Assembly: GCA_024400915.1 (NCBI GenBank)
Contig: JAKSLX010000014.1
Coordinates: 1 to 64,000 of the forward strand
Source of the DNA: Treponema sp.
GTDB lineage: Bacteria > Spirochaetota > Spirochaetia > Treponematales > Treponemataceae
DNA: 64,000 nt
Reading direction: 5' to 3'
Positions within the stretch are counted from its first letter, which is position 1, and each line of letters begins with the position of its first letter. A program made the translations under genes and the position numbers. The notes under the pieces were generated by a model. The model was not told the origin of the DNA, ran no database searches, and saw only the letters and a program-made list of their open reading frames with translations. Of the stretch, positions 33,183-42,005 are shown in pieces.

Positions 33183-35345
33183 TTAGAGGTGAAGTACTCT
33201 TTCCTTGATTTCTTCCGTTCTTCCCTGATTCCAGAAGTTGGTTCCGATATATCCGCAAGTTCTTCTTGCGACATTCATCATTGACTGATCTGTGTTTCCG
33301 CACTGAGGACATTTCCAGATGAGTTTTCCGTCGTTGTCTTCCACAACCTGAATCTCGCCGGTAAATCCACATTTCTGGCAGCAGTCAGATTTAGTGTTGA
33401 GCTCTGCGTACATGATGTTGTCGTAGATATGCTTCAATACTGCGATGACAGCTGGAATGTTCTGCTGCATGTTTGGAACTTCAACATAGCTGATTGCTCC
33501 ACCAGGACTCAATTTCTGGAACTGGCTTTCGAATGTAAGCTTTGAGAATGCATCGATGTTTTCAGTTACATGCACATGATAGCTGTTTGTGATGTAGTTT
33601 TTATCTGTAACGCCTGGTATGACACCAAAACGCTGTTTAAGGCATTTTGCGAATTTGTATGTTGTCGATTCAAGTGGAGTTCCGTAAACAGAGAATGCGA
33701 TTGTTGTCTCTTCCTTCCATTTGTCACAAGCATCATTAAGGCGTTTCATAATATCCAGAGCGAATGGAGTTGCCTGTGGATCTGTATGTGGACGGCCTGT
33801 CATGTAGCGAACGCATTCGCAAAGACCTGCATATCCCAAAGAAATTGTTGAATATCCGTTGAAGAGAAGCTTGTCGATTTTTTCTCCCTTCTTGAGACGG
33901 GCGATGGCACCGTTCTGCCAGAGGATTGGAGCGACATCACTTGGAGTTCCCAAAAGTCTCTTGTGGCGGATCATAAGTGCACGGTAACACAAGTCAAGGC
34001 GGTCATTGAAGATCTGCCAGAATTTTTCCATGTCTTTGCCGCTTGAACATGCTATGTCAACAAGATTCAATGTTACGACACCCTGATTGAAGCGGCCATA
34101 GAATTTAGGCTTTCCTGTCTCATCACGGTATACAGAAAGGAATGAACGGCATCCCATACAAGGGAAACAGCTGCCTTCCTTGATTTCCTTCATTTTCTTT
34201 TCGCTGATGTAATCTGGAACAAGGCGTTTAGCAGTACATTTTGCTGCAAGTTCTGTAAGATAGAAATATTTCTGGTCTTCGTTGATGTTGTCTTCTTCCA
34301 AAACATAGATGAGCTTAGGGAATGCTGGAGTAACCCAGAAACCTGCTTCGTTGCGAACGCCCTTTGTACGCTGTTTGAGAACTTCCTCAATGATGAGAGC
34401 CAGATCAGCCTTTTCCTGTTCGTTGCGGGCTTCATTCAGATACATGAACACTGTGATGAATGGAGACTGTCCGTTTGTTGTCATGAGTGTGACAACCTGA
34501 TACTGGATGATCTGTACACCACGGGTGATTTCTTCTGCAAGGCGGCGTTCAACGATTTTGTCGAACTGTTCTTTTGTGAATGTGACACCTGTTTCTTCGA
34601 TTGTCTGATTCAATTCCTTGATGAGCTTCTTGCGGCTTACGTCAACAAATGGAGCCAGGTGTGTCAAGGAGATTGACTGTCCGCCATATTGGCTTGAAGC
34701 AACCTGTGCGATTATCTGTGTTGCAATGTTACATGCTGTTGAGAAGGAATGAGGAGTATCGATCTTTGTTCCGCTGATTACTGTTCCGTTCTGGAGCATG
34801 TCCTCAAGATTCACGAGGTCACAGTTGTGCATATGCTGTGCGAAATAATCTGCGTCATGGAAATGAATGATACCTTCATTGTGGGCCTGAACGATGTCTT
34901 CATCCAAAAGGAAACGGCGTGTGATATCCTTTGAAACTTCACCTGCCATGTAATCACGCTGAACAGACACCACAGTTGGATTCTTGTTGGAATTTTCCTG
35001 CTTAACTTCTTCGTTTGTGCATTCAAGCAAAGAGAGGATCTGCTGGTCTGTTGAATTTGATTTACGCATCAAAGCATGGCGATAACGGTATGTGATGTAT
35101 GAACGAGCGATCTGGAACGCACCGATGCGCATCAATTCAGTTTCTACCAAGTCCTGGATTGCCTCAACGTTAAGCTGTACCTTGCTTGCATAACAGGCAT
35201 CCTTTACTTTTGATGATACTGCCTGGATGTAAGCCTCAGAGATGCGATCAACCTCTGGAACAGCGTTGTTTGCTTTTTCAATGGCATTAACTATTTTCTG
35301 GACGTCGAAGATGGCTTCTTCACCGTTTCTTTTGATGATCTTCAT
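33183..35345 (-). CDS. nrdD: Anaerobic ribonucleoside-triphosphate reductase (class III)
   Basis: A 720-residue class III reductase, which makes dNTPs without oxygen. An ATP-cone is at the N-terminus (MKIIKRNGEEAIFDVQKIVNAI, about 1-90). The body follows, with a C-terminal zinc site CQKCGFTG...CPQCG and the glycyl radical site RRTCGYIGTNFW. Length is normal (about 710). The paired NrdR boxes upstream and nrdG downstream fit the standard class III operon. Presence of this enzyme points to anaerobic growth. Confidence 0.97.
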   Translation of the reverse strand: MKIIKRNGEEAIFDVQKIVNAIEKANNAVPEVDRISEAYIQAVSSKVKDACYASKVQLNVEAIQDLVETELMRIGAFQIARSYITYRYRHALMRKSNSTDQQILSLLECTNEEVKQENSNKNPTVVSVQRDYMAGEVSKDITRRFLLDEDIVQAHNEGIIHFHDADYFAQHMHNCDLVNLEDMLQNGTVISGTKIDTPHSFSTACNIATQIIAQVASSQYGGQSISLTHLAPFVDVSRKKLIKELNQTIEETGVTFTKEQFDKIVERRLAEEITRGVQIIQYQVVTLMTTNGQSPFITVFMYLNEARNEQEKADLALIIEEVLKQRTKGVRNEAGFWVTPAFPKLIYVLEEDNINEDQKYFYLTELAAKCTAKRLVPDYISEKKMKEIKEGSCFPCMGCRSFLSVYRDETGKPKFYGRFNQGVVTLNLVDIACSSGKDMEKFWQIFNDRLDLCYRALMIRHKRLLGTPSDVAPILWQNGAIARLKKGEKIDKLLFNGYSTISLGYAGLCECVRYMTGRPHTDPQATPFALDIMKRLNDACDKWKEETTIAFSVYGTPLESTTYKFAKCLKQRFGVIPGVTDKNYITNSYHVHVTENIDAFSKLTFESQFQKLSPGGAISYVEVPNMQQNIPAVIAVLKHIYDNIMYAELNTKSDCCQKCGFTGEIQVVEDNDGKLIWKCPQCGNTDQSMMNVARRTCGYIGTNFWNQGRTEEIKERVLHL

Positions 35346-35383
35346 TTTTTATATCCCACCATTTTTTAAAACACACTTTTAAC

Positions 35384-35441
35384 TAATTGTCAATAGTGTT
35401 TTTATATTATTTTTTCATTTAATGTACACTATATATAGTGT
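35384..35441 (-). promoter_or_regulatory. Paired NrdR boxes and promoter of nrdD
   Basis: The upstream box ACACTATATATAGTGT (35426-35441) is a perfect palindrome and fits the NrdR consensus. A weaker box (35384-35399, ACACTATTGACAATTA on the minus strand) overlaps the -35 TTGACA. The two are 42 bases apart centre to centre, four helical turns, as expected for cooperative NrdR binding. A -10 of TTTAAA lies 17 bases after the -35. Confidence 0.85.
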
Positions 35442-35540
35442 CTTGCTGAATATGAATTTACCAAGTATTGCCTAAATTTTCAATAGAAAATACCCGAATT
35501 TCGAGGAATTTTGAGAATAAATTTTTAAGAATTTTTACGG

Positions 35541-36200
35541 CTATTCCACCTGGGTGTAGGTGGTTACTTTTTTGATTTTTCCGTTGTCCCAGAAGGTATA
35601 TTTGTACCAGCATTCAAAACCGTCATCGTATTTTGTATGGATGATGTTGCCGTTATCGTCATAGTCATTCAGGTAGCGTTCGGTGTCGGCTGCCTGTGAC
35701 TGGTCGATGGTATTTGAGTTTACGAGTCTTCCTTCTGAATTATATTCATACCAGGTCTCTGATCCGTTTGAATTTCTGAAGCGGGTTCTGTTGTTGTTCT
35801 CATCATATTCGTACCACTGCTCGAAATCAAAGGAATCGATTGTGTGAATCAGATTTCTGTTCTCGTCATACTCGAACCAGGTCTCTTTTCCGCTGGAATC
35901 CTTGGAATAAACCTTGAGTCCGTTTTCGTATGTATATTTTGTATCCTTCACATCATTCTTTGTAAGCTTGTGTTTGTAGGAAATGACGTTGCCATCAGAA
36001 TCATACTTCCACCAGAATTCACTGCCCATGGAAGTGAGCGTATGGATGATGTTGCCGTTCTTGTCATATTCAGTGTAGTTTGACAATTCAACCTGAACCT
36101 TTACGTTTTCACCGTTAAGCTTGAAGGTTTGAATTGTTGGCTTTGCAAAAACTGCCGCAGATAATAATGAGATGATGGATAAACAGATAATCTTTTTCAT
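35541..36200 (-). CDS. Secreted YD-repeat-like protein
   Basis: A 219-residue protein with a Sec signal peptide (MKKIICLSIISLLSAAVFA, cut before KPTIQ). The rest is about six to seven imperfect repeats of around 20 residues with the pattern W-Y/F-x-Y-D-x-x-G/N-N-x-I/L (for example EQWYEYDENNNRTRFRNSN, ETWYEYNSEGRL, ECWYKYTFWDNGK). These are YD/RHS-type repeats, which usually form a beta-solenoid shell or spiral. A full RHS toxin is far larger, so this is a short exported repeat protein of unknown function. It is separated from the MATE gene by 31 bases. Confidence 0.8.
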   Translation of the reverse strand: MKKIICLSIISLLSAAVFAKPTIQTFKLNGENVKVQVELSNYTEYDKNGNIIHTLTSMGSEFWWKYDSDGNVISYKHKLTKNDVKDTKYTYENGLKVYSKDSSGKETWFEYDENRNLIHTIDSFDFEQWYEYDENNNRTRFRNSNGSETWYEYNSEGRLVNSNTIDQSQAADTERYLNDYDDNGNIIHTKYDDGFECWYKYTFWDNGKIKKVTTYTQVE

Positions 36201-36231
36201 AGCTATATTCTAATGTTTCCCAATAAAAAGT

Positions 36232-37587
36232 CTACTGAAGATTGTCTCTTGTGATGTTTTTAAGCCATTTCTTTTTTAGATAATGGATGATGATGGCAGG
36301 CATCTTTTCAAATTCATCGAGATAAAGAATCAGATAAACTCCAAGAGGTGGAAGCTTCAGGACAAAAGCTACAAAAAGTCCAAGAGGAACGGAAACAACC
36401 CACATGCTGATTATATCCATTATGAATCCAAATTTTGCATCTCCACCTGCCCTGAAAAGGCCACAGATAAAGCAGGTGTTTACTGCGGCACCAAAAATGG
36501 AGAAGGCATTTATGATAACAAGAACGTTTCTGTAATGACTTGCGGTTGGAGTAAGAGCTGCGAAATATGGAAGTACAGGTATAAAGCAGAGAATCAGAAG
36601 GCTGGCTCCAAGACCGGCAAATGTCGTGCTTTTAAGAAGCCTTTTTGAATTTCGTTCCGCAAGCTCCAGGTCACCAGATCCCATGGTTTTTCCAAGAACA
36701 ACTGCTCCACCATAAGCCATTCCAAAACAAAGGATGGTACAAAGCTGGCGAACAACAGAAACTACAGAATTTGCCGCAACTATGTCTTCACCCATGTGAC
36801 CGAGAATCACGGAATACATTGCCCATCCGGTTCCCCAGACAAGCTCATTTCCCAAGGCTGGAAGCGAGAATTTGATGAAATCCTTGTTGAGAATCTTATT
36901 GAATCGGAAAAGATTCATTAAGGTGAATTTTACATCCTTCTGTCTGGCGGCATAAACAATACAGAAAACCATCTCTATGATTCTTGAGATTGTGGTTGCG
37001 ATTCCAACTCCAACAATTCCCATTTTTGGACATCCGAAAAGACCAAAGATGAATACCGCATTCAGACAGATGTTCAGAAGCAAGGCGGTGGTGGTCATAA
37101 TCGTTACGATCTTTACTCGTTCAATGCTCTTTAAGCCGGCCTGGAATACCTGGGAGATTGAGAAACATACATAAGAAAGGCTTACTGCCCGAAGATATTG
37201 TGAACCGGTCTGAATCAGGCTTTCATCGGCAGTGAAGATTTTCATCAGGAGCTGAGGGAAAAAGGCTGCGGCGATGGAAAAAATCAAACCAAATATCGCA
37301 GATATTCTTAATGCGATTCCATGGAGAGTCATTATGGATTCGTAGTCCTTCTTTCCCCAATATTGGGCTGCAAGCATTACAAGACCGGAAGAAAGGCCTG
37401 TGGCAACCATCACCATAATGAACATGATCTGCCCTGCGAGTGAAGATGCGGCGATTGCTGTCTGTCCTACATAACCCAGCATGATTACGTCAGCTGAGCT
37501 TACGGCTGCAGTTATGAGGTTCTGGACTGCGATCGGTCCAACAACATGGAAAAGGGATTTATAAAACTGTTTTGATTCTGTGTCCAT
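36232..37587 (-). CDS. MATE family efflux transporter (second)
   Basis: A 451-residue MATE protein with two six-helix halves (IAVQNLITAAVSSADVIMLGYVGQ at one end, FSLPALGNELVWGTGWAMY in the middle). The ATG at 37587 (MDTESKQFYKSLF) has GGAG six bases upstream; a longer frame to 37635 lacks a site. It differs clearly from the other two MATE proteins in this window. Its substrate is unknown. It is divergent from the FMN-enzyme gene. Confidence 0.87.
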   Translation of the reverse strand: MDTESKQFYKSLFHVVGPIAVQNLITAAVSSADVIMLGYVGQTAIAASSLAGQIMFIMVMVATGLSSGLVMLAAQYWGKKDYESIMTLHGIALRISAIFGLIFSIAAAFFPQLLMKIFTADESLIQTGSQYLRAVSLSYVCFSISQVFQAGLKSIERVKIVTIMTTTALLLNICLNAVFIFGLFGCPKMGIVGVGIATTISRIIEMVFCIVYAARQKDVKFTLMNLFRFNKILNKDFIKFSLPALGNELVWGTGWAMYSVILGHMGEDIVAANSVVSVVRQLCTILCFGMAYGGAVVLGKTMGSGDLELAERNSKRLLKSTTFAGLGASLLILCFIPVLPYFAALTPTASHYRNVLVIINAFSIFGAAVNTCFICGLFRAGGDAKFGFIMDIISMWVVSVPLGLFVAFVLKLPPLGVYLILYLDEFEKMPAIIIHYLKKKWLKNITRDNLQ

Positions 37588-37655
37588 AAAAACTCCGGCA
37601 GTGTGATTATACAATTTCCCGCTAATTTTCTTCAATAAAAAGTGAAAACTAAGGT

Positions 37656-37668
37656 TATAATTAAAATC
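37656..37668 (+). promoter_or_regulatory. -10 box seven bases before the FMN-enzyme ATG
   Basis: TATAAT (37656-37661) then seven bases to ATG 37669. A GTG at 37642 in the same frame has no ribosome site, so a leaderless start at 37669 is preferred. No good -35 is visible. Confidence 0.4.
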
Positions 37669-38553
37669 ATGGAATATTCATCAAATTCAGATAAGATCAC
37701 ACGGGAATATTTTGATTCCCTTCTTTTGGAGACACGCTATCTCGACAGCGCCCTGCCTTGTACTAAAATGGAACTTTTTGGAGAAACCTTTGACACTCCA
37801 ATCATGACAGCAGCTTTATCTCATCTTGGAAACACTGCCCCTGATGGAATGAAAATCTACGCACAGGCCGCAAAACAGGCAAATGCGGTTCATTGGGTTG
37901 GAATGGGTGAAGATGAAGAGCTTGAGGACATCATTTCTACAGGAGCCAAGACAATCAAAATCATAAAACCTCATGAAGATAATGCTGAAGTCTTTAGAAA
38001 GATTGAACATGCAGTTGGTGCCGGCTGTTTTGCGGTTGGAATGGATATAGATCATTCATTCAACGGCAAAGGCGGTTATGACAATGTTCTTGGACTTCCT
38101 ATGAAAGCAAAATCAACAGAGGAATTGGCTGAATTTGTGCAGGCCGCAAAGATTTCATTTGTCGTAAAGGGAGTTCAGAGCGCAAAGGATGCCGTAAAAT
38201 GTCTGAAGGCAGGGTGTGCGGGAATTGTGATCTCTCATCATCACAACATGATGGCTTATTCAGTTCCTCCTTTATTTGTTTTGCCTGAGATCCTTTCTGC
38301 GGTTTCAAACGAAATTCCAGTTTTTGTTGATTGTGGAATTGAAAGCGGAATGGACGCATATAAGGCTTTGGCGCTTGGAGCGACAGCTGTTTCTGTAGGC
38401 AGACATTTGATGCCTCTTCTAAAGGAAGGTCCTGACAAGGTTGCTGCACGTATTGTTGAGATGAACAACGAGCTTGCAGGTGTTATGTCCCGAACTGGCG
38501 TAAAATCCCTTTCAGAAATGGATCCGACCGTAATCCATAAACGCAATTTCTAG
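37669..38553 (+). CDS. Atypical FMN-dependent alpha-hydroxy-acid dehydrogenase-like protein
   Basis: A 294-residue FMN_dh-type TIM barrel. The fold is clear from TRYLDSALPCTKMELFGETFDTPIMTAAL at the N-terminus, SFVVKGVQSAKDAVKCLKAGC, and the phosphate-binding VDCGIESGMDAYKALALGATAVSVGR. The active-site loop is odd: enzymes such as lactate oxidase have SNHGGRQLDG, while here it is SHHHNMMAYS. The catalytic His is kept but the Gly-Gly-Arg is lost, including the Arg that holds the substrate carboxylate. It therefore may use a different substrate or reaction. It starts an apparent operon with the sugar isomerase-like gene. Confidence 0.75.
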   Translation: MEYSSNSDKITREYFDSLLLETRYLDSALPCTKMELFGETFDTPIMTAALSHLGNTAPDGMKIYAQAAKQANAVHWVGMGEDEELEDIISTGAKTIKIIKPHEDNAEVFRKIEHAVGAGCFAVGMDIDHSFNGKGGYDNVLGLPMKAKSTEELAEFVQAAKISFVVKGVQSAKDAVKCLKAGCAGIVISHHHNMMAYSVPPLFVLPEILSAVSNEIPVFVDCGIESGMDAYKALALGATAVSVGRHLMPLLKEGPDKVAARIVEMNNELAGVMSRTGVKSLSEMDPTVIHKRNF

Positions 38554-38568
38554 ATTTAAGGAATATTT

Positions 38569-39399
38569 ATGATTCTTGGAATATCATCTTGTCTAAATCA
38601 TCAGTCTCCAGAGGATTGGGCTGAAAAGCATGTGGTACTTGGATTGAAGTGTGTTAATTTTCCTGTGACTTTCGATCAGGGGCGAGAGAAGTACATGGCA
38701 TATAAGAATGCCGCAGATAAAGCAGGTCTGAAGATCGCGGAAGTAGGGGTATGGAGAAATACTCTTGCGGCAGATCCTGCAGAACGAAAAAAATGGATTG
38801 ATTTTGCTGTAGGCCAGCTTAAGATGGCTGATGAGATTGGTGCCCTTTGTGCTGTGAATGTTGCTGGAACACCTCATGGACTTCGCTGGGATGGCGGTTA
38901 CAGGGAAAATTTCAGCCGCAAAACTTGGGATGAAATCGTAAGCATGATTCAGGAGATCATAGATAGGGCAGAACCAAAGAATGCCAAGTATTCTATTGAA
39001 TCTATGCCTTGGATGGTTCCTACAGGTCCAGATGAGTATCTAAAGCTTATGAAGGATGTGAATCGTCCTCAGTTTGCCGCTCATCTTGATGTTGTCAATA
39101 TGATTACAAGTCCACAGCGATATTTCTTCAATGATGATTTCTTGCGTGAATGTTTTGATAAGCTTCATGGAAAGATTCTAAGCTGCCATCTCAAGGATAT
39201 CCGTCTGAAGGAAGAATATACATTCCAGCTTCAGGAATGTGCATGTGGCGAAGGTTCCTTGGATATCAATCTTTTTGCGGAGCTTGCAACAAAAGAAAAT
39301 CCAGAAATGCCAATGATCATCGAACATCTGAACACTGACGAGGAATACATCGCCAGCATCAGATATGTCCAGAAAAGACTTGGAATTCAGGAGCTTTAA
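38569..39399 (+). CDS. Sugar phosphate isomerase/epimerase family (TIM barrel)
   Basis: A 276-residue xylose-isomerase-like TIM barrel. The metal and substrate residues sit in KYSIESMPWMVPTGPDEYLKL, AAHLDVVNMITSP, LSCHLKDIRL and MIIEHLNTDEEYI, the spacing expected for the E-D-H-E ligand set. It fits the broad sugar phosphate isomerase/epimerase family (IolE/IolI-like); the substrate is unknown. It starts 15 bases after the FMN-enzyme gene with AAGGA as RBS, so the two likely act on one pathway, perhaps a sugar acid or inositol-like compound (inference). Confidence 0.85.
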   Translation: MILGISSCLNHQSPEDWAEKHVVLGLKCVNFPVTFDQGREKYMAYKNAADKAGLKIAEVGVWRNTLAADPAERKKWIDFAVGQLKMADEIGALCAVNVAGTPHGLRWDGGYRENFSRKTWDEIVSMIQEIIDRAEPKNAKYSIESMPWMVPTGPDEYLKLMKDVNRPQFAAHLDVVNMITSPQRYFFNDDFLRECFDKLHGKILSCHLKDIRLKEEYTFQLQECACGEGSLDINLFAELATKENPEMPMIIEHLNTDEEYIASIRYVQKRLGIQEL

Positions 39400-39439
39400 G
39401 CTTCAAGACAACCCGAAATTTAACTGCGAATATCAGGGG

Positions 39440-40402
39440 TTACTGTCTTAGCAGGGGCAATTTATCCAAGGTGATTGCATTGTCGCTGCTATACAGTTCC
39501 CTTAACGCATCAAAACTGTTGTGATTTTCAGTAAGGCAGAAATCCTTGCTCCAGGTCATGAACCAAAGCCATGGAGTCTTGTCCTGCTTTAAGGCATCTC
39601 CACCAGGAATGACCCCGGTTTCAGCAATAGCGGCGCCTTTGTCCATCTTTGTTATAGCCTTCAATTCTTTGTATCTGTCATCAAAAGAACCATGCTTGTG
39701 TGGTTCCGGATACTGGTCTCTTGAAATGATGTCACAATATTCATCACCAACATAACCTTCTGGTCTTGGATTGTTCCAGACCCAAATCAGATTATCCAAA
39801 TGATGATGCTGTGTATAATATTTGAACATGAAGCGATAAAGTTCCCGGGCGACATCCATTCCTTTTGCGCCCCACCAGAACCATCCGCCTTCGCATTCAT
39901 GGAAAGGTCTCCAAAGAATAGGAATATGTTTTTCACAGAAAGGTTCAAGAATTCCAGCGATGACATCCAAGTCGCTTTTAAATGCTTTGTTTTCGACTGT
40001 TCCATCTTTAAGTGCCAGGCTGGCATCAAAATCAGTATGTTCTGTATAAAATGATTTATCGTTGCCGCCAACAGGAGAAAACCAATGCCAGGTAAAAGTC
40101 AGGATTCCACCTTTTTCCGCCCAATCCATGGCAAGCTTTAAGGTGTCACGGTTTTCAGTTACTTCGGTGATGCAGGATTCGCTGGCACCTTCCAAATTTA
40201 TGTTTGGTGAATATGATAACAGTTCAAACCCACAGATGGCGGGCAGTTTTCCCGTCTCCTTCTGGATCAATAAAAGTTCTTCCTGCTTTTGGGTTTGTGT
40301 ATGTTGTCCCGTTAAAATTGATTTTCCCTCAATGCTGTTAAAATATTCAAGAAGCTTCTTTACTTCTGGCTGCGCATTTGGATTTACTGGTTGTGTAATC
40401 AT
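39440..40402 (-). CDS. GH26 beta-mannanase-like glycosidase, cytoplasmic type
   Basis: A 320-residue single-domain GH26. GKSILTGQHTQ opens the barrel; the acid/base is E169 in RPFHECEGGWFWWG and the nucleophile E261 in GAAIAETGVIPGG. Both catalytic residues and the WFWWG platform are intact. The enzyme cuts beta-1,4-mannan or mannooligosaccharides. No signal peptide is seen, so it would act on imported oligosaccharides. GAGG precedes the ATG at 40402 by six bases; a longer frame to 40435 is not needed. Confidence 0.92.
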   Translation of the reverse strand: MITQPVNPNAQPEVKKLLEYFNSIEGKSILTGQHTQTQKQEELLLIQKETGKLPAICGFELLSYSPNINLEGASESCITEVTENRDTLKLAMDWAEKGGILTFTWHWFSPVGGNDKSFYTEHTDFDASLALKDGTVENKAFKSDLDVIAGILEPFCEKHIPILWRPFHECEGGWFWWGAKGMDVARELYRFMFKYYTQHHHLDNLIWVWNNPRPEGYVGDEYCDIISRDQYPEPHKHGSFDDRYKELKAITKMDKGAAIAETGVIPGGDALKQDKTPWLWFMTWSKDFCLTENHNSFDALRELYSSDNAITLDKLPLLRQ

Positions 40403-40541
40403 GTTTACCTCAATTTTTATCTCTCTGCTAGCCAATTGTGATGTAGAAACAAAGCATTGGTCAATACTTGTCGGCGAGGAGGATGATGGAAATTTTTGTG
40501 ATTTGGGGAGAATGGAATCGTGAAAAATTTTATAGAAGATG

Positions 40542-40570
40542 TTGGTAATCTTATTCTTATGGGATATAAT
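40542..40570 (+). promoter_or_regulatory. Promoter of the GGDEF-EAL gene
   Basis: TTGGTA (40542-40547) and TATAAT (40565-40570) with a 17-base spacer. The leader would be about 34 bases. Confidence 0.65.
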
Positions 40571-40610
40571 TCTGGATATTAAATAAATCTAAGAAAAAAG
40601 TGGTGAAAAA

Positions 40611-42005
40611 ATGAAAAAAAAAGAAAAAAAAGTAGAATTTATTAAAAAGAATTATGAGTTAGTAGCCGAAGTATTTCCAAATGTCTTCCATGATGAAGTT
40701 ACTGGTCTTTTAAACAAAGACAGTTTTTTAATGCAAGCAAGCGATTTGCTGAACAAAAACAAGCTAAAGAAATATGGTATCCTGGCCTTCAATATTTATA
40801 ACTTCAGAACTGCCAATGTATTATATGGTGAACAGAAATGTAACAACCTTTTAAAGCATGTAGCAGAAAGGCTGAAAGAATTATTTAAGGATGAACCATT
40901 TATATGTTGTTATGGAGGCGATCAGTTTGTTGTATTGTTCGAATATTCTAATAAAAAAATAAGAAATTTTGTACATTATCCACAACGTATATTAAACAGT
41001 TCTGCTCCTATCCCAAATCAAAAAATAAAAATGGGTGTTTACGCTCCAATTGATACTAGTAACAGACTGGTTGTTAATTGTGCAAGGGCATTCAAGGCAA
41101 TAAATAATATAAAAGATAGATATGATGTTGATTATGCCTATTTTGATGATGAGTTGATACAAAAAGAGAAAAAGCAAACACTGCTTGAAGGATCTATGGA
41201 GAAAAGCCTCAAGAATGGTGATTTCAAAGTATACTACCAGCCTAAACATGTAGCAAAAAATGGAAACCTTGCTGGGGCTGAAGCTCTTGTTCGATGGGAT
41301 CTTCCAGGTGCGGGAATGATATCTCCAGATGATTTTATTCCTCTTTTTGAGAAAAATGGTTTTATAAAAGAACTTGATTTGTATGTTCTTGAAAAGGTTT
41401 GTGAAGACTTAGTTAGCTGGAAAGCAAAAGGATTGGATATAGTTCCGATTTCTGTTAATTTTTCCCGCCAGGATTATTCTGATGACCAGATTTTGGATAA
41501 ACAAATTCAAATCGTGAATGCTTCTGGAATAGAACGTAAATATATTCATTTTGAAGTTACCGAATCGAAATGTGGTGTTGATATTGAATCTCTTATCAAG
41601 AAACTCAAAAAAACACAACAGGCTGATTTTAAAATTGAGATGGATGATTTTGGTACTGGTTATTCTTCATTAGGAGCTTTGCATAAATTTCCTTTAGATG
41701 TTATTAAACTGGACAAGAGTTTAATTGATGCTGTTGTTGAAAATGACATCATAGTTGCTGGCATGATCAATATTGCTCACAATTTAGGGTTAAATGTAGT
41801 GGCCGAAGGTGTTGAGAATCCAGAGCAGTTAAATATATTGAAATCTGCTACATGTGATATTATCCAAGGGTATCATTTTTCTAAACCATTGAAAGAACAG
41901 GATTTCGAGAATTATCTTGGAATGTATAAAAACAAAACAGAAGAGATACCTTCAAGAAAAGAGATGATTTCATCAGATTCTCTTCAAGATCCTCAGCCAC
42001 TTTGA
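40611..42005 (+). CDS. GGDEF-EAL protein with degenerate GGDEF motif
   Basis: A 464-residue soluble protein. The N-terminal GGDEF domain (about 25-180) has GGDQF (102-106) in place of GGDEF, a sign of loss of diguanylate cyclase activity, though such domains can bind GTP and activate the partner. The EAL domain (about 190-445) is complete: EALVRW (224-229), FEVTES, DDFGTGYSSL (345-354), VIKLDKS and AEGVENPEQ. It should hydrolyse cyclic-di-GMP. No sensor domain or membrane helix is visible. The end overlaps the convergent GH13 gene by 33 bases. Confidence 0.88.
   Translation: MKKKEKKVEFIKKNYELVAEVFPNVFHDEVTGLLNKDSFLMQASDLLNKNKLKKYGILAFNIYNFRTANVLYGEQKCNNLLKHVAERLKELFKDEPFICCYGGDQFVVLFEYSNKKIRNFVHYPQRILNSSAPIPNQKIKMGVYAPIDTSNRLVVNCARAFKAINNIKDRYDVDYAYFDDELIQKEKKQTLLEGSMEKSLKNGDFKVYYQPKHVAKNGNLAGAEALVRWDLPGAGMISPDDFIPLFEKNGFIKELDLYVLEKVCEDLVSWKAKGLDIVPISVNFSRQDYSDDQILDKQIQIVNASGIERKYIHFEVTESKCGVDIESLIKKLKKTQQADFKIEMDDFGTGYSSLGALHKFPLDVIKLDKSLIDAVVENDIIVAGMINIAHNLGLNVVAEGVENPEQLNILKSATCDIIQGYHFSKPLKEQDFENYLGMYKNKTEEIPSRKEMISSDSLQDPQPL

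Noticed and set aside
33122..33372. N-terminal extension of nrdG frame
   Set aside because: The extra 84 codons read the nrdD region in a different frame; the true start has GGAG and the family N-terminus at 33120.
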